Source of the DNA: Massariosphaeria phaeospora
Lineage: Eukaryota; Ascomycota; Dothideomycetes; Pleosporales
Assembly: GCA_011032825.1 (NCBI GenBank)
Contig: JAADJZ010000021.1
Coordinates: 372,001 to 436,000 of the forward strand
Direction of reading: 5' to 3'
DNA length: 64,000 nucleotides
Positions 10,547-20,529 of this stretch are shown here, one piece after another (position 1 is the stretch's first letter; the number at the start of each line of letters is the position of its first letter). The position numbers were made by a program, and so were the translations under genes. The notes under the pieces were generated by a model. The model did no database searches. It was given only the letters and a program-made list of their open reading frames with translations, and had not been told where the DNA came from.

Positions 10547-12151
10547 TTATACATCGTGTCCACAAGTGCCAGTGTGCCTCTCACTCGGGTCCTGGGTCCA
10601 CTGGATATCGCTACGGCCGATCAGCCCTCGGCTCGTGATCATCGTGGCGTTGACGGGACTCTTAGGGATGAGCTGTTCTCCCTCTGTCGCTAGAATCGAA
10701 AGAACGTGTGCCGCGGCCTTTTAGTTGTCAGCAGTTTCCTTCACCTTCATCCAGGAATAAGCTTACCTTTGCGTTGATGGTCAACGTTGTCGGGTTAGGG
10801 TTGTCAATCGTATCACACGCTTGATGGTAGCAGGGATCTTGCTCGACACCCGTTCCTGTGTGCAGTCCACCGACAGGCTTGCCAATGTTCATGAACGACT
10901 GGTAGTCGCTTCCACCAGTGAAGCGGGCAGCGGTTACGTTGATACCCTTCTTCGTGTAGTCGTCGACGAAGATCTTCTCAATGACCTCGGAGCCAGGTGC
11001 GCCAGTGAGGTTGTGGGTGCTGCCGTCGCCGTCGAAGACGCCAAAGTAGCCCCGAGATACCATATCGAAGTTGAGGTACGTCAAGATGTTGTTGGCTGCC
11101 GTCGCGTTAAGATTCTGCGTGTAGTACTTTGATCCAAGTAGACCATTCTCCTCAGCGCCCCACCATGCGAAACGGACTTTGTTCTTGACCTTGAACTTTT
11201 CGAGTGCGGTCTTCAGCTCGAGGATTAGAGTGGACCCTGACCCGTCGTCGTTGATACCGGCTCCGGCCTGTACACTGTCAAGATGAGCGCCGAGCATGAT
11301 GACGTTAGTCGGATCTCCCTCCCTGGTTTCGGTGAAGACGTTTTGTGTGATCTTCGTCTCGATGGTTTGCGTTTGCTGGAAGTATGCGGTGATTGCCTCA
11401 CCGGCATTGATCCGGGTAACCAAAGCCTCGCCGTCGTCCTTGTTGATGTAGCCGGCGGGCACATATTCTTCTGGGTTGGGGTTCGACAGGGTACCACCAG
11501 TGACCTTCGTCGTCAGGTCGCTGTACACAATCACAGCCGCAGCTCCTGCAGCTGCAGCGGGCTTAATGCGGCCAGCAAGAGTCGTGCCGTCTGGGCAGGT
11601 TCCACGCTGAACAAGTACAATCTTATCTTGCACGTCTATATCGGCGTAAGCGTCATTTGTGCAGCCCTCTGCTCCTGAAGCACCGAGGACCAGCGGCGCG
11701 GTCAATCCAGCCTCGGAGGTCGATGGCGAATACGAAAGGCCAACTACGTAATACGACTTGCCATCTATAGTAAAGCTGATGGAGTTGACCTGGAAGAACA
11801 GCGCCGGGAAGTCCTGAACGTATGTAACGAAGTTGGTCGAATTCTGCGTCCGCGAAAGGATATAGTCGACCGAGGCTTTGTATCCGGGGGTTCCAAACGC
11901 GCGTGTATTGCCGTTCGCTTTAGCAATCTCGTCGAGCTTGACCAGGTTGCCCATCAACCTTATGCGAAGGGTTAGCTTGTCATTGCACCTTGTTTGTACA
12001 TCTGAAGTACTTACCCCTCAGTCGTAACCAAGTCCTGGAAAGGCTGCGACTTCACCACCGGACGCAAGCGATCACCATACGTCGTACGAGGAAAAGCAGC
12101 AGCAAGCGACCGTGCAGCTCCAGCAAGGAGCAGCACACAATGGGTCTTCAT
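10547..12151 (-). CDS. Secreted M28 aminopeptidase with PA domain (Lap2-like)
   Basis: Model: complement(join(10547..10717,10767..11958,12015..12151)), 499 residues, close to known fungal Lap2 enzymes; introns are 49 and 56 nt. It should be a zinc exopeptidase releasing N-terminal residues from peptides outside the cell. A signal peptide (MKTHCVLLLAGAARSLA) opens the protein. A PA insert lies around residues 130-200 (KIVLVQRGTC, AAVIVYSD). The M28 metal ligands are visible: His271 in GAHLDS, Asp283 in INDDGSG, Glu315/316 in GAEENG, Asp344 in NFDMVSR and His412 in GGLHTG. There are several N-glycosylation sequons. Without splicing the last intron the frame would stop early after LFLDEGEGNC. 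The spliced tail (HVLSILATEG..) looks like the family's last helix. Confidence 0.92.
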
Positions 12152-13297
12152 CGTGAAAACAGCAATATCGCCAAAATTCCAAAAGACAGACAATCCCAAC
12201 CTAAGTGCGACAAGAGACCCAAAAAGCTTGCAGCACTCTCTCCCAAACTCTCGGGGCCTCACTCTTTAAAGGACCCCCTACCCCGCAGCTCCGGATGCCA
12301 ATCTAATTGATTGCGCGCAGCGTGCATCATCGCCGCCGAGTCTGTCGCAATCAAAACCACAGCGTCTTATCGTCGCGAGCGCCGGCGTCCGGCGTCGTGC
12401 AACGCGGTGGAGTACAGGGGACAAAATAGCAGGTCCCAAGAGGTTAATGTCAGATGCCAAGCGCGACGAACAATTATCCCGTCGCACCTTCCGGATGCGG
12501 TGAATGCACGTGATTGTCCACGGCTTGGCGAGAGGGCCGCTGATAGCGGGAGTGGTGCGGCTGCCGTTTGGGGGGTTGAGCCGCGGCGGAGGGATGCAAG
12601 GGTTTGGTGAGCGGGCAGATCGGCAGGTGCGGTGCTGCGGTGGGAGGGAGGACGAGGGCGAGGAGAAAGGTGTAGGAACTGCTTGGCACGACTGGTGCAT
12701 TTCAGGGCAACTGCCAATATTTTGCAAACCACGGATCGTTCCGAGGTGATATCGACAACCATAAGAAGAACCCAATTCTAGTGGTCTTATTGAACACCAT
12801 ATTTTTGATACCCCACAGCAACAAGAGAAAACCAACCATTGACTTAGGTCGCGCTACTCTAGCAGCACAAGGCAGGTACATCACATCATTGCTACACCAT
12901 GTAAGACCGTAGAGCTAAGTGCACCAACTAATGAATGATACGACCGTCGTCTTACTCGGAGAACTGCTTGCTACATGTTTTGGGTACAAACAAGTACTTC
13001 AAGCTGGCACTCACCTAAAGAACAAACGGAGAAACTCTACCGATACGCAGTAAGATCAGCTGTACCTTTTACAACCCACTGCTTTACTCATCAGTTCGAG
13101 CACCGTGCTATTGAGCCTAGTAATGAGTCAGGTAGGACAATTCAATCCAACGTGAATTCATCAGTTCACGTTGAAGTCAACATTTCAAAATTGTAATATT
13201 ATTTTCTTTCAATTTATAGTAAAAAAGGTAAGACACCAGAAGCATACCATCGAGGTAGCCAGCAACACCGAAGAAAGTAAGCGTGTCGTCCACCGCT
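12152..13297. other. Intergenic region between two minus-strand genes
   Basis: It holds the aminopeptidase promoter (a TTTAAAGG stretch near 12265 could be TATA-like) and the 3' flank of the RING/chromo gene. Open frames here overlap in several frames and show no coding character. Confidence 0.45.
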
Positions 13298-14317
13298 CTA
13301 CTTATCCTCTGGAATTGCCAGCCCCTTTTCTCGATGGTAATTTTTCCATACCTCGGACCTCTTCATCTCCTCTCGCTGCGTCCATTGGTGCCACCACGGG
13401 TTATCGAACCCCAACCAGTGCACCTTGTACTCCCACCCCCCATCCGGACGCACATAGTGCTCGACGATCTGCTTCACCGGCCAATCGTCGTTCCAGACCT
13501 CGTCATCGTCCATAAACAGCTCCAAATTGCGGTACGCACGCTCGGAAATCTCGCCGTGCAGATCATGCCGCACGAGGACGCTAAACTGATCACTCCACCG
13601 CTTGCACATTGTGCGCAGCATGGTGGTGATCCAGGGCTCCTTGCCGGAGGGGAAAGACTTCGCGATGTCCGGGTTTTTGGGGAGGTAGCCACGGGCCCGT
13701 GGGTTTCGCATGGGCTTGGCGAGCGTGGCGTACTTCTCGAGTGCGGCTGCTTGGTCGACGTCGGAACCGCGGAGCGGATCTAGCATCAGTGCGAGATCGT
13801 GCCAGCGGTGGTACTGGGCGTCGTGGTCTTCCAGCACAGTTCTCCAGTACCGGACGAGCTCGCGCTTGAGAGCCACGGACATCTTGAAGAACCCGCTGTC
13901 ATCTTTAAGCTCCGTGAGCTCGTCCGCGAGTTCGGCGGCCATGTCTTTGCGGAGGCTGATCACGCGCTTGTCAGGCATCGCCGGTTGCTGGGCAGCGATG
14001 TGGGCGGTAGACCATTCGCCGCATTTTTCGCACCCGGTGATATTTAGTGGGAGCTCGGGACACCGAAAGGGGCACGCGATGTGCGAGGCTCGATGGGTAT
14101 TAAAGCAGTCCTTACAGATGACGTGCCGGGCCTCGCAGTGCATGACTATCGGACGGACTGTTTTACCGTCAGCGTCCTTCCCAAACCACTCCACTAAGCA
14201 GATCGGACACTCGTCCTGTTCTGCGTTCGTGGGAAGGGCCTTCTTGTTCCGGACCCGCGTTATGGTGTGGGGGCAGTCGGGCTCAGCAGGGGCGGTAGCC
14301 TTGCGTTTTGGTGGCAT
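13298..14317 (-). CDS. RING-type zinc finger protein with C-terminal chromo-like domain
   Basis: An uninterrupted frame of 339 residues from the ATG at 14315-14317. An ATG further upstream at 14390-14392 would add 25 residues; MPPKRK was preferred because it has a good Kozak context and a basic start. A RING-like cluster spans residues 37-86: C37-P-I-C40, C61, H65, C68, C71, C82, C86. The last pair is spaced by three residues, not the usual two. A predicted helical middle follows. Residues about 285-325 read VKQIVEHYVRPDGGWEYKVHWLG split around aromatic residues, then WWHQWTQREEM, the aromatic-cage and acidic pattern of a chromodomain. A ubiquitin ligase that reads a methylated or transposon-associated partner is possible. 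Chromodomains also occur in retroelement integrases, so a domesticated origin cannot be excluded. Confidence 0.75.
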   Translation of the reverse strand: MPPKRKATAPAEPDCPHTITRVRNKKALPTNAEQDECPICLVEWFGKDADGKTVRPIVMHCEARHVICKDCFNTHRASHIACPFRCPELPLNITGCEKCGEWSTAHIAAQQPAMPDKRVISLRKDMAAELADELTELKDDSGFFKMSVALKRELVRYWRTVLEDHDAQYHRWHDLALMLDPLRGSDVDQAAALEKYATLAKPMRNPRARGYLPKNPDIAKSFPSGKEPWITTMLRTMCKRWSDQFSVLVRHDLHGEISERAYRNLELFMDDDEVWNDDWPVKQIVEHYVRPDGGWEYKVHWLGFDNPWWHQWTQREEMKRSEVWKNYHREKGLAIPEDK

Positions 14318-15300
14318 CTTGAAGTTTATAAATGCGTATCTGTTCCCCGCTGTTTGAAGGGTTGCGATGTGATACCGATCCATAGGAAGCATTTCGTAGA
14401 GAATATATATTGCTCAGTGTATTGTCGCATAGTGAATTGACATCGACACCGTGCGGCGAGATAGTAACGGAGGCATTCCAACACTATCAGAGTACAACGC
14501 GCTTTCCATCTTAGGCCTCTTGGGTTGGTCCACTGGACTTTTCGTCGGGATTTCTTGTTTTGCTCGAACTGTCACCCTTTTCTTTGATCTACTTTTCTAC
14601 CTTCTCAACAGCTTCTAGGGCAGATCCAAGTCTTGAGACCCCAAGACCTCCGGGAAAGAGTAGGATGCAGTGCATTGTGAAGATATATAGGTATAGACAG
14701 ACGGGTCCCGAGTGAGGGATCTTGTGGTGTAGGTTGTATACAATGCAGGTGCAAGGGTTGACGGGGCTTTCGATGCCTTTATATGTATTGTGACGGGATA
14801 GAGGATTGGCGGTTCGGGCAGAGGACAAAAGCAAACACTGGGGTGAGTTTATCCTGTCTTTGTTTAGTGTAGTCAGTTTGCAGTGTTAGATAGTTTGGCC
14901 TACAGTTTGTCAAAATATGGATGTGAATGAATACTCTATATCTCGACACAATGTTTTGCTTCCGTTGTCTTTTTCTCCTAGTTCGATCAAACGCTGCACG
15001 CATCTGTTCCGTGACGGACTGTGTAGTTTCATTCTCATTCTTTTCTAAATCCATCAAGCTCATTTGATGAATTGCTAGACATTCCCAGCAAACTGGGTCC
15101 CAAACCATTTTTGGCCGTAAAACCTATGGAATTCCGTTGCTTAGTAACATACGTATAAATCATTAGGCTAGTAGCATGCAACAGGAGCCTATGTGTACCG
15201 AGACAGAGACCGGGTAGGCTTCAGTCTATTGGGCGTAAGTTTGCGGACACGTTGCTCGAACTTTAACATACAGGGCGACGGGTTGTCGGTTGTCCATGAC
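14318..15300. other. Intergenic region with a possible small gene or relic
   Basis: A minus-strand frame beginning with the ATG at 15106-15108 (MVWDPVCWECLAIHQMS..) and running through an Arg/Lys-rich segment (RTRRKRQRKQ) has coding-like text for about 55 residues, then becomes poor. A second minus-strand frame ends at 14589. I could not join them into a gene. This is either an unrecognised small gene or a decayed one. Confidence 0.3.
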
Positions 15301-16584
15301 TTAATCTTCATCTACAGCACTCTCCTCTTGCTCCGTTATACCATAGGAAGTCAGTTCATCCTGTGGATGTCAGTTAGGCTGGAAGCGAGGCTTATATGTT
15401 GTTGAAGACTTGTACCTACCTGAAAATGTTTCTCAATGCCATACTTCTGGCGCCAAGCCGCTAGAGGCATCTCATAATAGTCGATGAAGTTCCCGTCACC
15501 GAGTTGCCCCGAAATCAGCTTGATGATGACTTTGGTGCCGTACTTCGCAAAATTCAAGTACGCAACCCGAAATAGATCAAGGATTCGCTCAAAATCCCTT
15601 ACCGTATGAGTCACTTCCAATCCTTCCACCGACAAGACTGTCGTGAGATTCTGTCTTGGCTTTTGACGCGCGAATCTCGCGAAATCGGCTCGTAACTTCT
15701 CAATGCCTTTTCTAGATAGCATGCTCGTACCGTACGTCCCAATCAGCTTCGTCTCGCTACGGATGTCGGGCACGTAGAACACGTCTAGGTATTCGATGGA
15801 AGATGATAGTGTTGCCCCAACATTGAAGACATCTAATTCCAGAATTCGGCCTGCATTTTTGCATGGGAGGTCCGTTGGTATCTCCATTTCTCGGCTGAGT
15901 AGAGACCCGACTGCTTCCTTAACGGTCTCTTGCCCAACTACGGCTTGCAGCAGAAGTATGGGTACATTTTCCGATATTAAACATCTGCACGGTGATCCGT
16001 CAGAGCATTTCCAGTGTATAGCCCTTAGTGATTCGGTGTCGAGGTCGGCAATGTCGTCGACTTGGGCCCGGACATAATCTAAGGCTAATTTTGCTTCCAC
16101 AGAGTCTCCGAATCCCCAGTAATGCTCATAGATATGATCTCGTAATTCTCTCGGAAGTCGTTGTTGCATACGTGTCGTAAGGGGGAGGACGTCGCCAATT
16201 GCAAGGGCAGACTTACTGTAAGGTGGTTAGCCAATCTCTACTGAATCACACAAGTCTACTAGAAACACAACGTACTGGTGAAACATAGGTAGCTCATCAA
16301 TCTCGCGAGCCAGCTTGCGGGTCTCGAGCACTATGGCACCCTTTTGCTGAAGCTGCCGAACGCTAATCCGAAAGTTAGTTAGCTACGTACTATGATGAAG
16401 AACTACTCACCAATTGAAGGCAGCTACCTTCTCAGCATTGATCTCCTTGTGAATGATGCTATCGTAGTATCAGTAAAAAGTAGTGAGTACGCGTCGCGAT
16501 CGATCCATACCTCTGCCGCATCTCTTCGGGGCTTCGTGCATTATCCTCCATGTCGTGAGAGGAAGAGTCGTGTTTGCGCTTCAT
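15301..16584 (-). CDS. F-box-like hypothetical protein, paralog A
   Basis: Model: complement(join(15301..15360,15420..16215,16276..16362,16411..16458,16511..16584)), 354 residues, five exons with introns of 48-60 nt. The N-terminal exons encode a charged helical region (EEMRQ, KEINAEKVAAFNCVRQLQQ). Then comes the signature LPRELRDHIYEHYW, an F-box-like motif common in Dothideomycete short proteins that recognise no further domain. The central 200 residues are shared with the neighbour at 17251-18445, including the DYYEMPLAAWRQKY end of the domain. The last exon is a short acidic tail (EQEESAVDED). Function is unknown; F-box-like proteins often serve as ubiquitin-ligase adaptors. Same strand and same exon plan as paralog B, so the pair arose by tandem duplication. 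Confidence 0.8.
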
Positions 16585-17250
16585 ACTGGATGCGTGGGCA
16601 GCTGTGCGCAGGATGAGGAGAGTGAGGTTGGGTCTCAGAGGATGTGGGGTATCAGCTAGCGCAAACCCGGCCTAGCGCATTACGCGTAAACACGTGCCAG
16701 TAATTCCTCTATGGCCCAAGCACCAGATTCGGCCTCGCTGCGATACGTTGCTAAATGCCAGACTCCTCCCTGATCCTCTAGACAGTGTAGAAGTTTCCAG
16801 CTCAATGTGAAAGGATCAATCTGACTCCTACAAAGCCCTATCGTATCCAGTATACTGAACAATGTCCTGAATCCACAACGAAAAGTGAGAACGTTGGACA
16901 AGGCTACCTAGTTAGCGTCGGCACCTGTTGTCTTCACAGTGAATCTAATAGCTTCTTTCGAAAGAAAAATAGTGATTCATTTGCTACTAACGCAAAACCA
17001 ATTAATTCTCCGAATCTCTCAGCAGAGTAGTTCCTCCGCCTATTAGTATTATACTTGGCTTCGACGATAGTCTCTGCCGAAAAAGTCCATGCTCTTGGAA
17101 AGGCTGGCCAAATTGCCGCTGTTGTCATCACCAATGAAATAAATCAAGCAATCCATCCTTGTGATCTACCTCCTATGAGGCAGAGACGATTCATAGTTCG
17201 GAGGGCATTCGGGGATTCGTTTCTGACACCCCTATGATAGCGGCGACTAT
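16585..17250. other. Spacer between paralogs, holding a repeat copy
   Basis: It contains GCGCATTAC at 16675-16683 and copy 2 of the dispersed repeat. The remaining AT-rich part (16930-17150) has short open frames without coding support. Confidence 0.5.
16680..16901 (-). repeat. Diverged dispersed repeat, copy 2 (coding-like)
   Basis: Bases 16771-16870 align with 1302-1400. In this copy the minus strand stays open for 73 codons, containing LDTIGLCRSQIDPFTLSWK and LLHCLEDQGG, so it is the better preserved copy of what was probably a protein-coding repeat. No known transposon protein is recognised. Confidence 0.55.
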
Positions 17251-18445
17251 TCACGGAACTGATTCGCTCTCGTCGAATTCCAACTCCTCGTGCTCCTCGG
17301 CTTCTTCCTGTGGCATGTTAGAGTCCGATTTGAAGTGATAAACGCGAGGATCCGACTTACCTCGATGACGCTGGTAATTTCATACATGTCTCGCCACTCT
17401 TCCAACGGCATAGAATAGTAGTTTGGCAGCATGCCATCGGGAAGCTCCTTCATGCCGAACAGTTCGCGAGTCAGATCGGGCCGGATGCGCACCCAAGCAG
17501 GACCCTGTTTCATGAAGATGCCGTACACCTCGCGGAGGATTTCGAACGTGCGCTCCAGATCGATAGCAGACGTCCAGCAGTCGATGCAGACACTAAGCTC
17601 AAAACCACGCTTTAGCCTGATCTGGAGTAGCGCTCTGAGGTGCTCCTTGAGAGTCTGTATGTTGCTCATCGAGATTGGCGACATGGATCCTGGGGTTTGG
17701 CGTATACTGTCCTGGATCTCGACGGAAACAGCTCGGATATGCTGACCGTAGCTGACTCCGACGTGGAAAGGGTCCGATTTCAGGAACACGTCAAGCTCTG
17801 GAGCGTAGCGTTGTAACACAAACGCGCCTGGCCTGAAGTGCTCCATGGCCACGGCCACGGCTTCTCGCGCAGCTTCTAGACCTACGAAGGGTGGCAGTAC
17901 CAATGGAGGCAGTGTATCCCAATCGGCGTACGCGCAAGAGCCGTCTGCAGGACAGATGTGTGTGGAAATATCCCAGGAGTACTGTTCCAGTTTTGCCAAG
18001 TCACCCTCGTACGTGCTCCAGTAGTGTTTGTAGACGAGAGTTCGCAGCTCCAGAGGAAGTCGCTCCTGCATCCGGTGGGCGAGGGCTAGATTCTCCTGCC
18101 TAGAGTAAGGAATCACAGCCTCCATGAAATGCCTGCCTCATGTCAGCGACAACCGAGCCTAGGAGTGTACAGGACAGCAACGTACCTGTCTGTTGAATCT
18201 GCCATCTGTCGAAGATTTTGCACTGCGCTTTGATATTGCTTAATTCTAATCGAGGATGTCAGCTGAGTTACCTGTCAGGTCAAGACAGCCTACCTTGTAA
18301 GAATCCTTCGTGTTGTTCGAGCCCGACTGTGATAACGGTTAGCAGGGATCAAATAAGGCTATGCAGTTACGCACTGATGCAGGTCTTGGATCCTGGGTCC
18401 CTTGTACACTTTTGCGATACCACATGTACCCTGTGCTCGATTCAT
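17251..18445 (-). CDS. F-box-like hypothetical protein, paralog B
   Basis: Model: complement(join(17251..17307,17361..18132,18186..18245,18294..18326,18375..18445)), 330 residues, five exons. The first three exons give a basic helical N-terminus (ARTTRRILTRIKQYQ, AVQNLRQMA). The main exon carries LPLELRTLVYKHYW, matching the F-box-like signature of paralog A, and ends with NYYSMPLEEWRDMYE. The last exon is an acidic tail (EEAEEHEELEFDESES). Intron positions flanking the main exon and before the tail are conserved with paralog A, whereas sequence identity is low, so the duplication is old. Specific function unknown. Confidence 0.8.
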
Positions 18446-18700
18446 TGTCGGTGTCCTTGCAGTGGCGGGCGTGGGCGTAGAGAAGTCGTGTAGGAAGGTA
18501 GGAGGATTAGGTGCAACAGTAGATCTATTTAAGCTGTTGCCTAGCGTCTTTTATCACGCCGTGACTGCGTGACCCTGTTGGCCAGGTAAAGGCAGAGGAG
18601 TCCTATTGTTTATGTATAGGCCGCTCCAAAATGCTTCACCCCTTATTACATTCACTCCGACTACCTCCCAACATGTTGTACACTCCATTCACGTTTTTTC

Positions 18701-19342
18701 TCAGTAGAAACTCGCGCCTTTGTACGTTTCGACCTTGGCCTTCCGATCCCCCTCCTGTCCCACAGTCTCGCTCTCCGCCGCCGCCTCCACCTCCTCCGCC
18801 TTCTCGATAATCTCCGCCCCTCCAGCAGCCCTCCGCTCCGCCCGCCGCCTCTTCTTACTCCTAAACAACTCCTCCTCCTCCCCAATCTCCCGAACCACCT
18901 CCTCCCACTCCCTCTCTTCGCCTTCCACGCCCGTCCCAAGCACCTTCTCGACATCGACCTCCTCCCCACTCTGCACCCTTTCCACCACCTCCCTCAACAG
19001 GCCAATCTTCGCTTCTGCACGCCGCATGTAATGTGCCCGGTCTTGCTTCAGCCAGAGCATATGGATGGCCTGTGAGCCGACAAGCAGACCGAGGAGGATG
19101 TAGGACGTTGCGGGATTCCATCCTTTGGCTGGGTGGGTGGATCGCGATTTGAAGGGCCGCGGGATCATGGACGCCCAGAACGAGGGTTGGATGATTCGGG
19201 GTAGGGAGATATAGCGCGCATGGGGAAGGGTGGGCGCAAGTAGGGTAAAGGCGCGGGTTTGCGGGCGCATGGCGGGCGTCATGATTGTACGGTAGGATGA
19301 GGGCGTGCGGAGCAGTTGTCTGAGTAGGATTGATGACTCCAT
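18701..19342 (-). CDS. Mitochondrial membrane protein, DUF5321-like
   Basis: Single exon, 213 residues from the ATG at 19340-19342; an ATG at 19385-19387 would add 15 residues. The N-terminus is basic and hydroxylated without acids, as in a mitochondrial presequence. Then comes a conserved block (QPSFWASMIPRPF, then GWNPATSYILLGLLVGSQAIHML), a single membrane helix followed by a coiled region (RRAEAKIGLLREVVERVQ) that I recognise from the fungal DUF5321 family. The C-terminal third is Glu/Arg/Ala-rich. It is transcribed divergently from the thioesterase gene, with about 330 bases between the two starts, so a shared promoter is likely. Confidence 0.75.
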   Translation of the reverse strand: MESSILLRQLLRTPSSYRTIMTPAMRPQTRAFTLLAPTLPHARYISLPRIIQPSFWASMIPRPFKSRSTHPAKGWNPATSYILLGLLVGSQAIHMLWLKQDRAHYMRRAEAKIGLLREVVERVQSGEEVDVEKVLGTGVEGEEREWEEVVREIGEEEELFRSKKRRRAERRAAGGAEIIEKAEEVEAAAESETVGQEGDRKAKVETYKGASFY

Positions 19343-19669
19343 CGTGTCGGTTGAGGCAGACTTTTGCGATGAAGCGACGGAAGGCAATTGCAGGTTGAGC
19401 TCGGAACTCAGATTTCGAGAGAGAATTGCGCTGGTTCAAATATGGTTTAGCGGTTGGTTAGCTCGCCTGTGACTGGATGCCGAGGTCCAGATCAATCCAA
19501 CGTCGTTCAAGATGCTTAGGAGGAACATACGCCCGGGGCGTTTCCTTATTTATTTATATCGCTTCGTAGTCCCAGTCTTATTAGTACCTACTCCGCTCTA
19601 CCATCTCTCAACAACGCTTTATCGTCTACGTTCTATTTCACCATCATCTTCTCTTCCTATCTCAACACC

Positions 19670-20212
19670 ATGACCTCCCCCGTGCACAAGCTCGATCGCT
19701 CGGAAAAAATACAGCCATGGCTCGATATAGGCAAAACAGAAGACTACAAGGTAACGATAACGAACCCTGGCGCTCTCCCCACTAACCCCTCTCCAGTACC
19801 ATGATTCCTCCGTCTTCCCCTTCCTCACCCTTCAATCCGCAACGCTCACCCCCACCCCACCAACCCATACGCCGCCACCACCATCTTCTCACTCAAAGTC
19901 TCGCAAAGTCTGTGCAACCCCTCGGGGACTCTGCACGGCGGAGCCGTTGCCCTAATCTACGACGTCTGCACCTCGATGGCGCTTGAACTGTGCAGCGAAG
20001 ACGGGTTCTGGGACACGGGCCACGTGAGCCGGACCCTGAACTGCACCTACTTGCGACCGGCACGTGAAGGTGCGACGCTGACTGTGGAGAGCGAGGTTGT
20101 GAATCTGGGACGGCGGATGGCGATGCTGAAGGGGGTGATGAGAGGGGAGGATGGGAAGATCTGTTCTACTTGTGAGCATGGGAAAGTGGCTGTTGGAGGT
20201 GCGGGCTTGTGA
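19670..20212 (+). CDS. Hotdog-fold acyl-CoA thioesterase (PaaI/THEM2-like), frameshifted
   Basis: Exon 1 is 19670-19750 (27 codons, MTSPVHKL.. to TEDYK), the intron 19751-19796, and exon 2 19797-20212. Exon 2 begins in frame with DSSVFPFLTLQSAT, but the catalytic part (GTLHGGAVALIYDVCTS, then VSRTLNCTYLRPAREG and CEHGKV) is in another frame. Exon 2 is 416 nt, one short of a multiple of three. The switch must lie near 19848-19868, inside the C-rich run ACCCCCACCCC. A missing C there would restore a protein of about 166 residues, normal for the family. Members hydrolyse acyl-CoA in cytosol or mitochondria, and the HGG motif is the family hallmark. Sequencing slip and true pseudogene are both possible. 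Confidence 0.7.
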
Positions 20213-20529
20213 AAGATGAAAGGCGCTTGTTGTGAGTTGAACGAGGTTGTGTAGAATATAAATGTCCGCTGAGGGGACAAAATTATGATACAAAGACGTA
20301 AATGCATGACAAGAAACGCCGCCCAATGCATAGATGAGGATCCACCTCTATTGCTTGCCCGTATTACCAGCAGTACCAGTTACCAGTCGTTACCTGGTGC
20401 AACAAAAGAATGACTGCTCGACAGCCGACGGAAAACCCTGCCGTTGAAGATATTCTATAGTACAAATAGATATTACAGCGTCACATCGACTTATCATGAC
20501 CAAGTCAACATATAAAGACTTGCGAGTAC
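20213..20529. other. Intergenic region between convergent genes
   Basis: 3' flanks of the thioesterase and ETP-repeat genes, which point towards each other. The short open frames here show no coding character. Confidence 0.45.
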
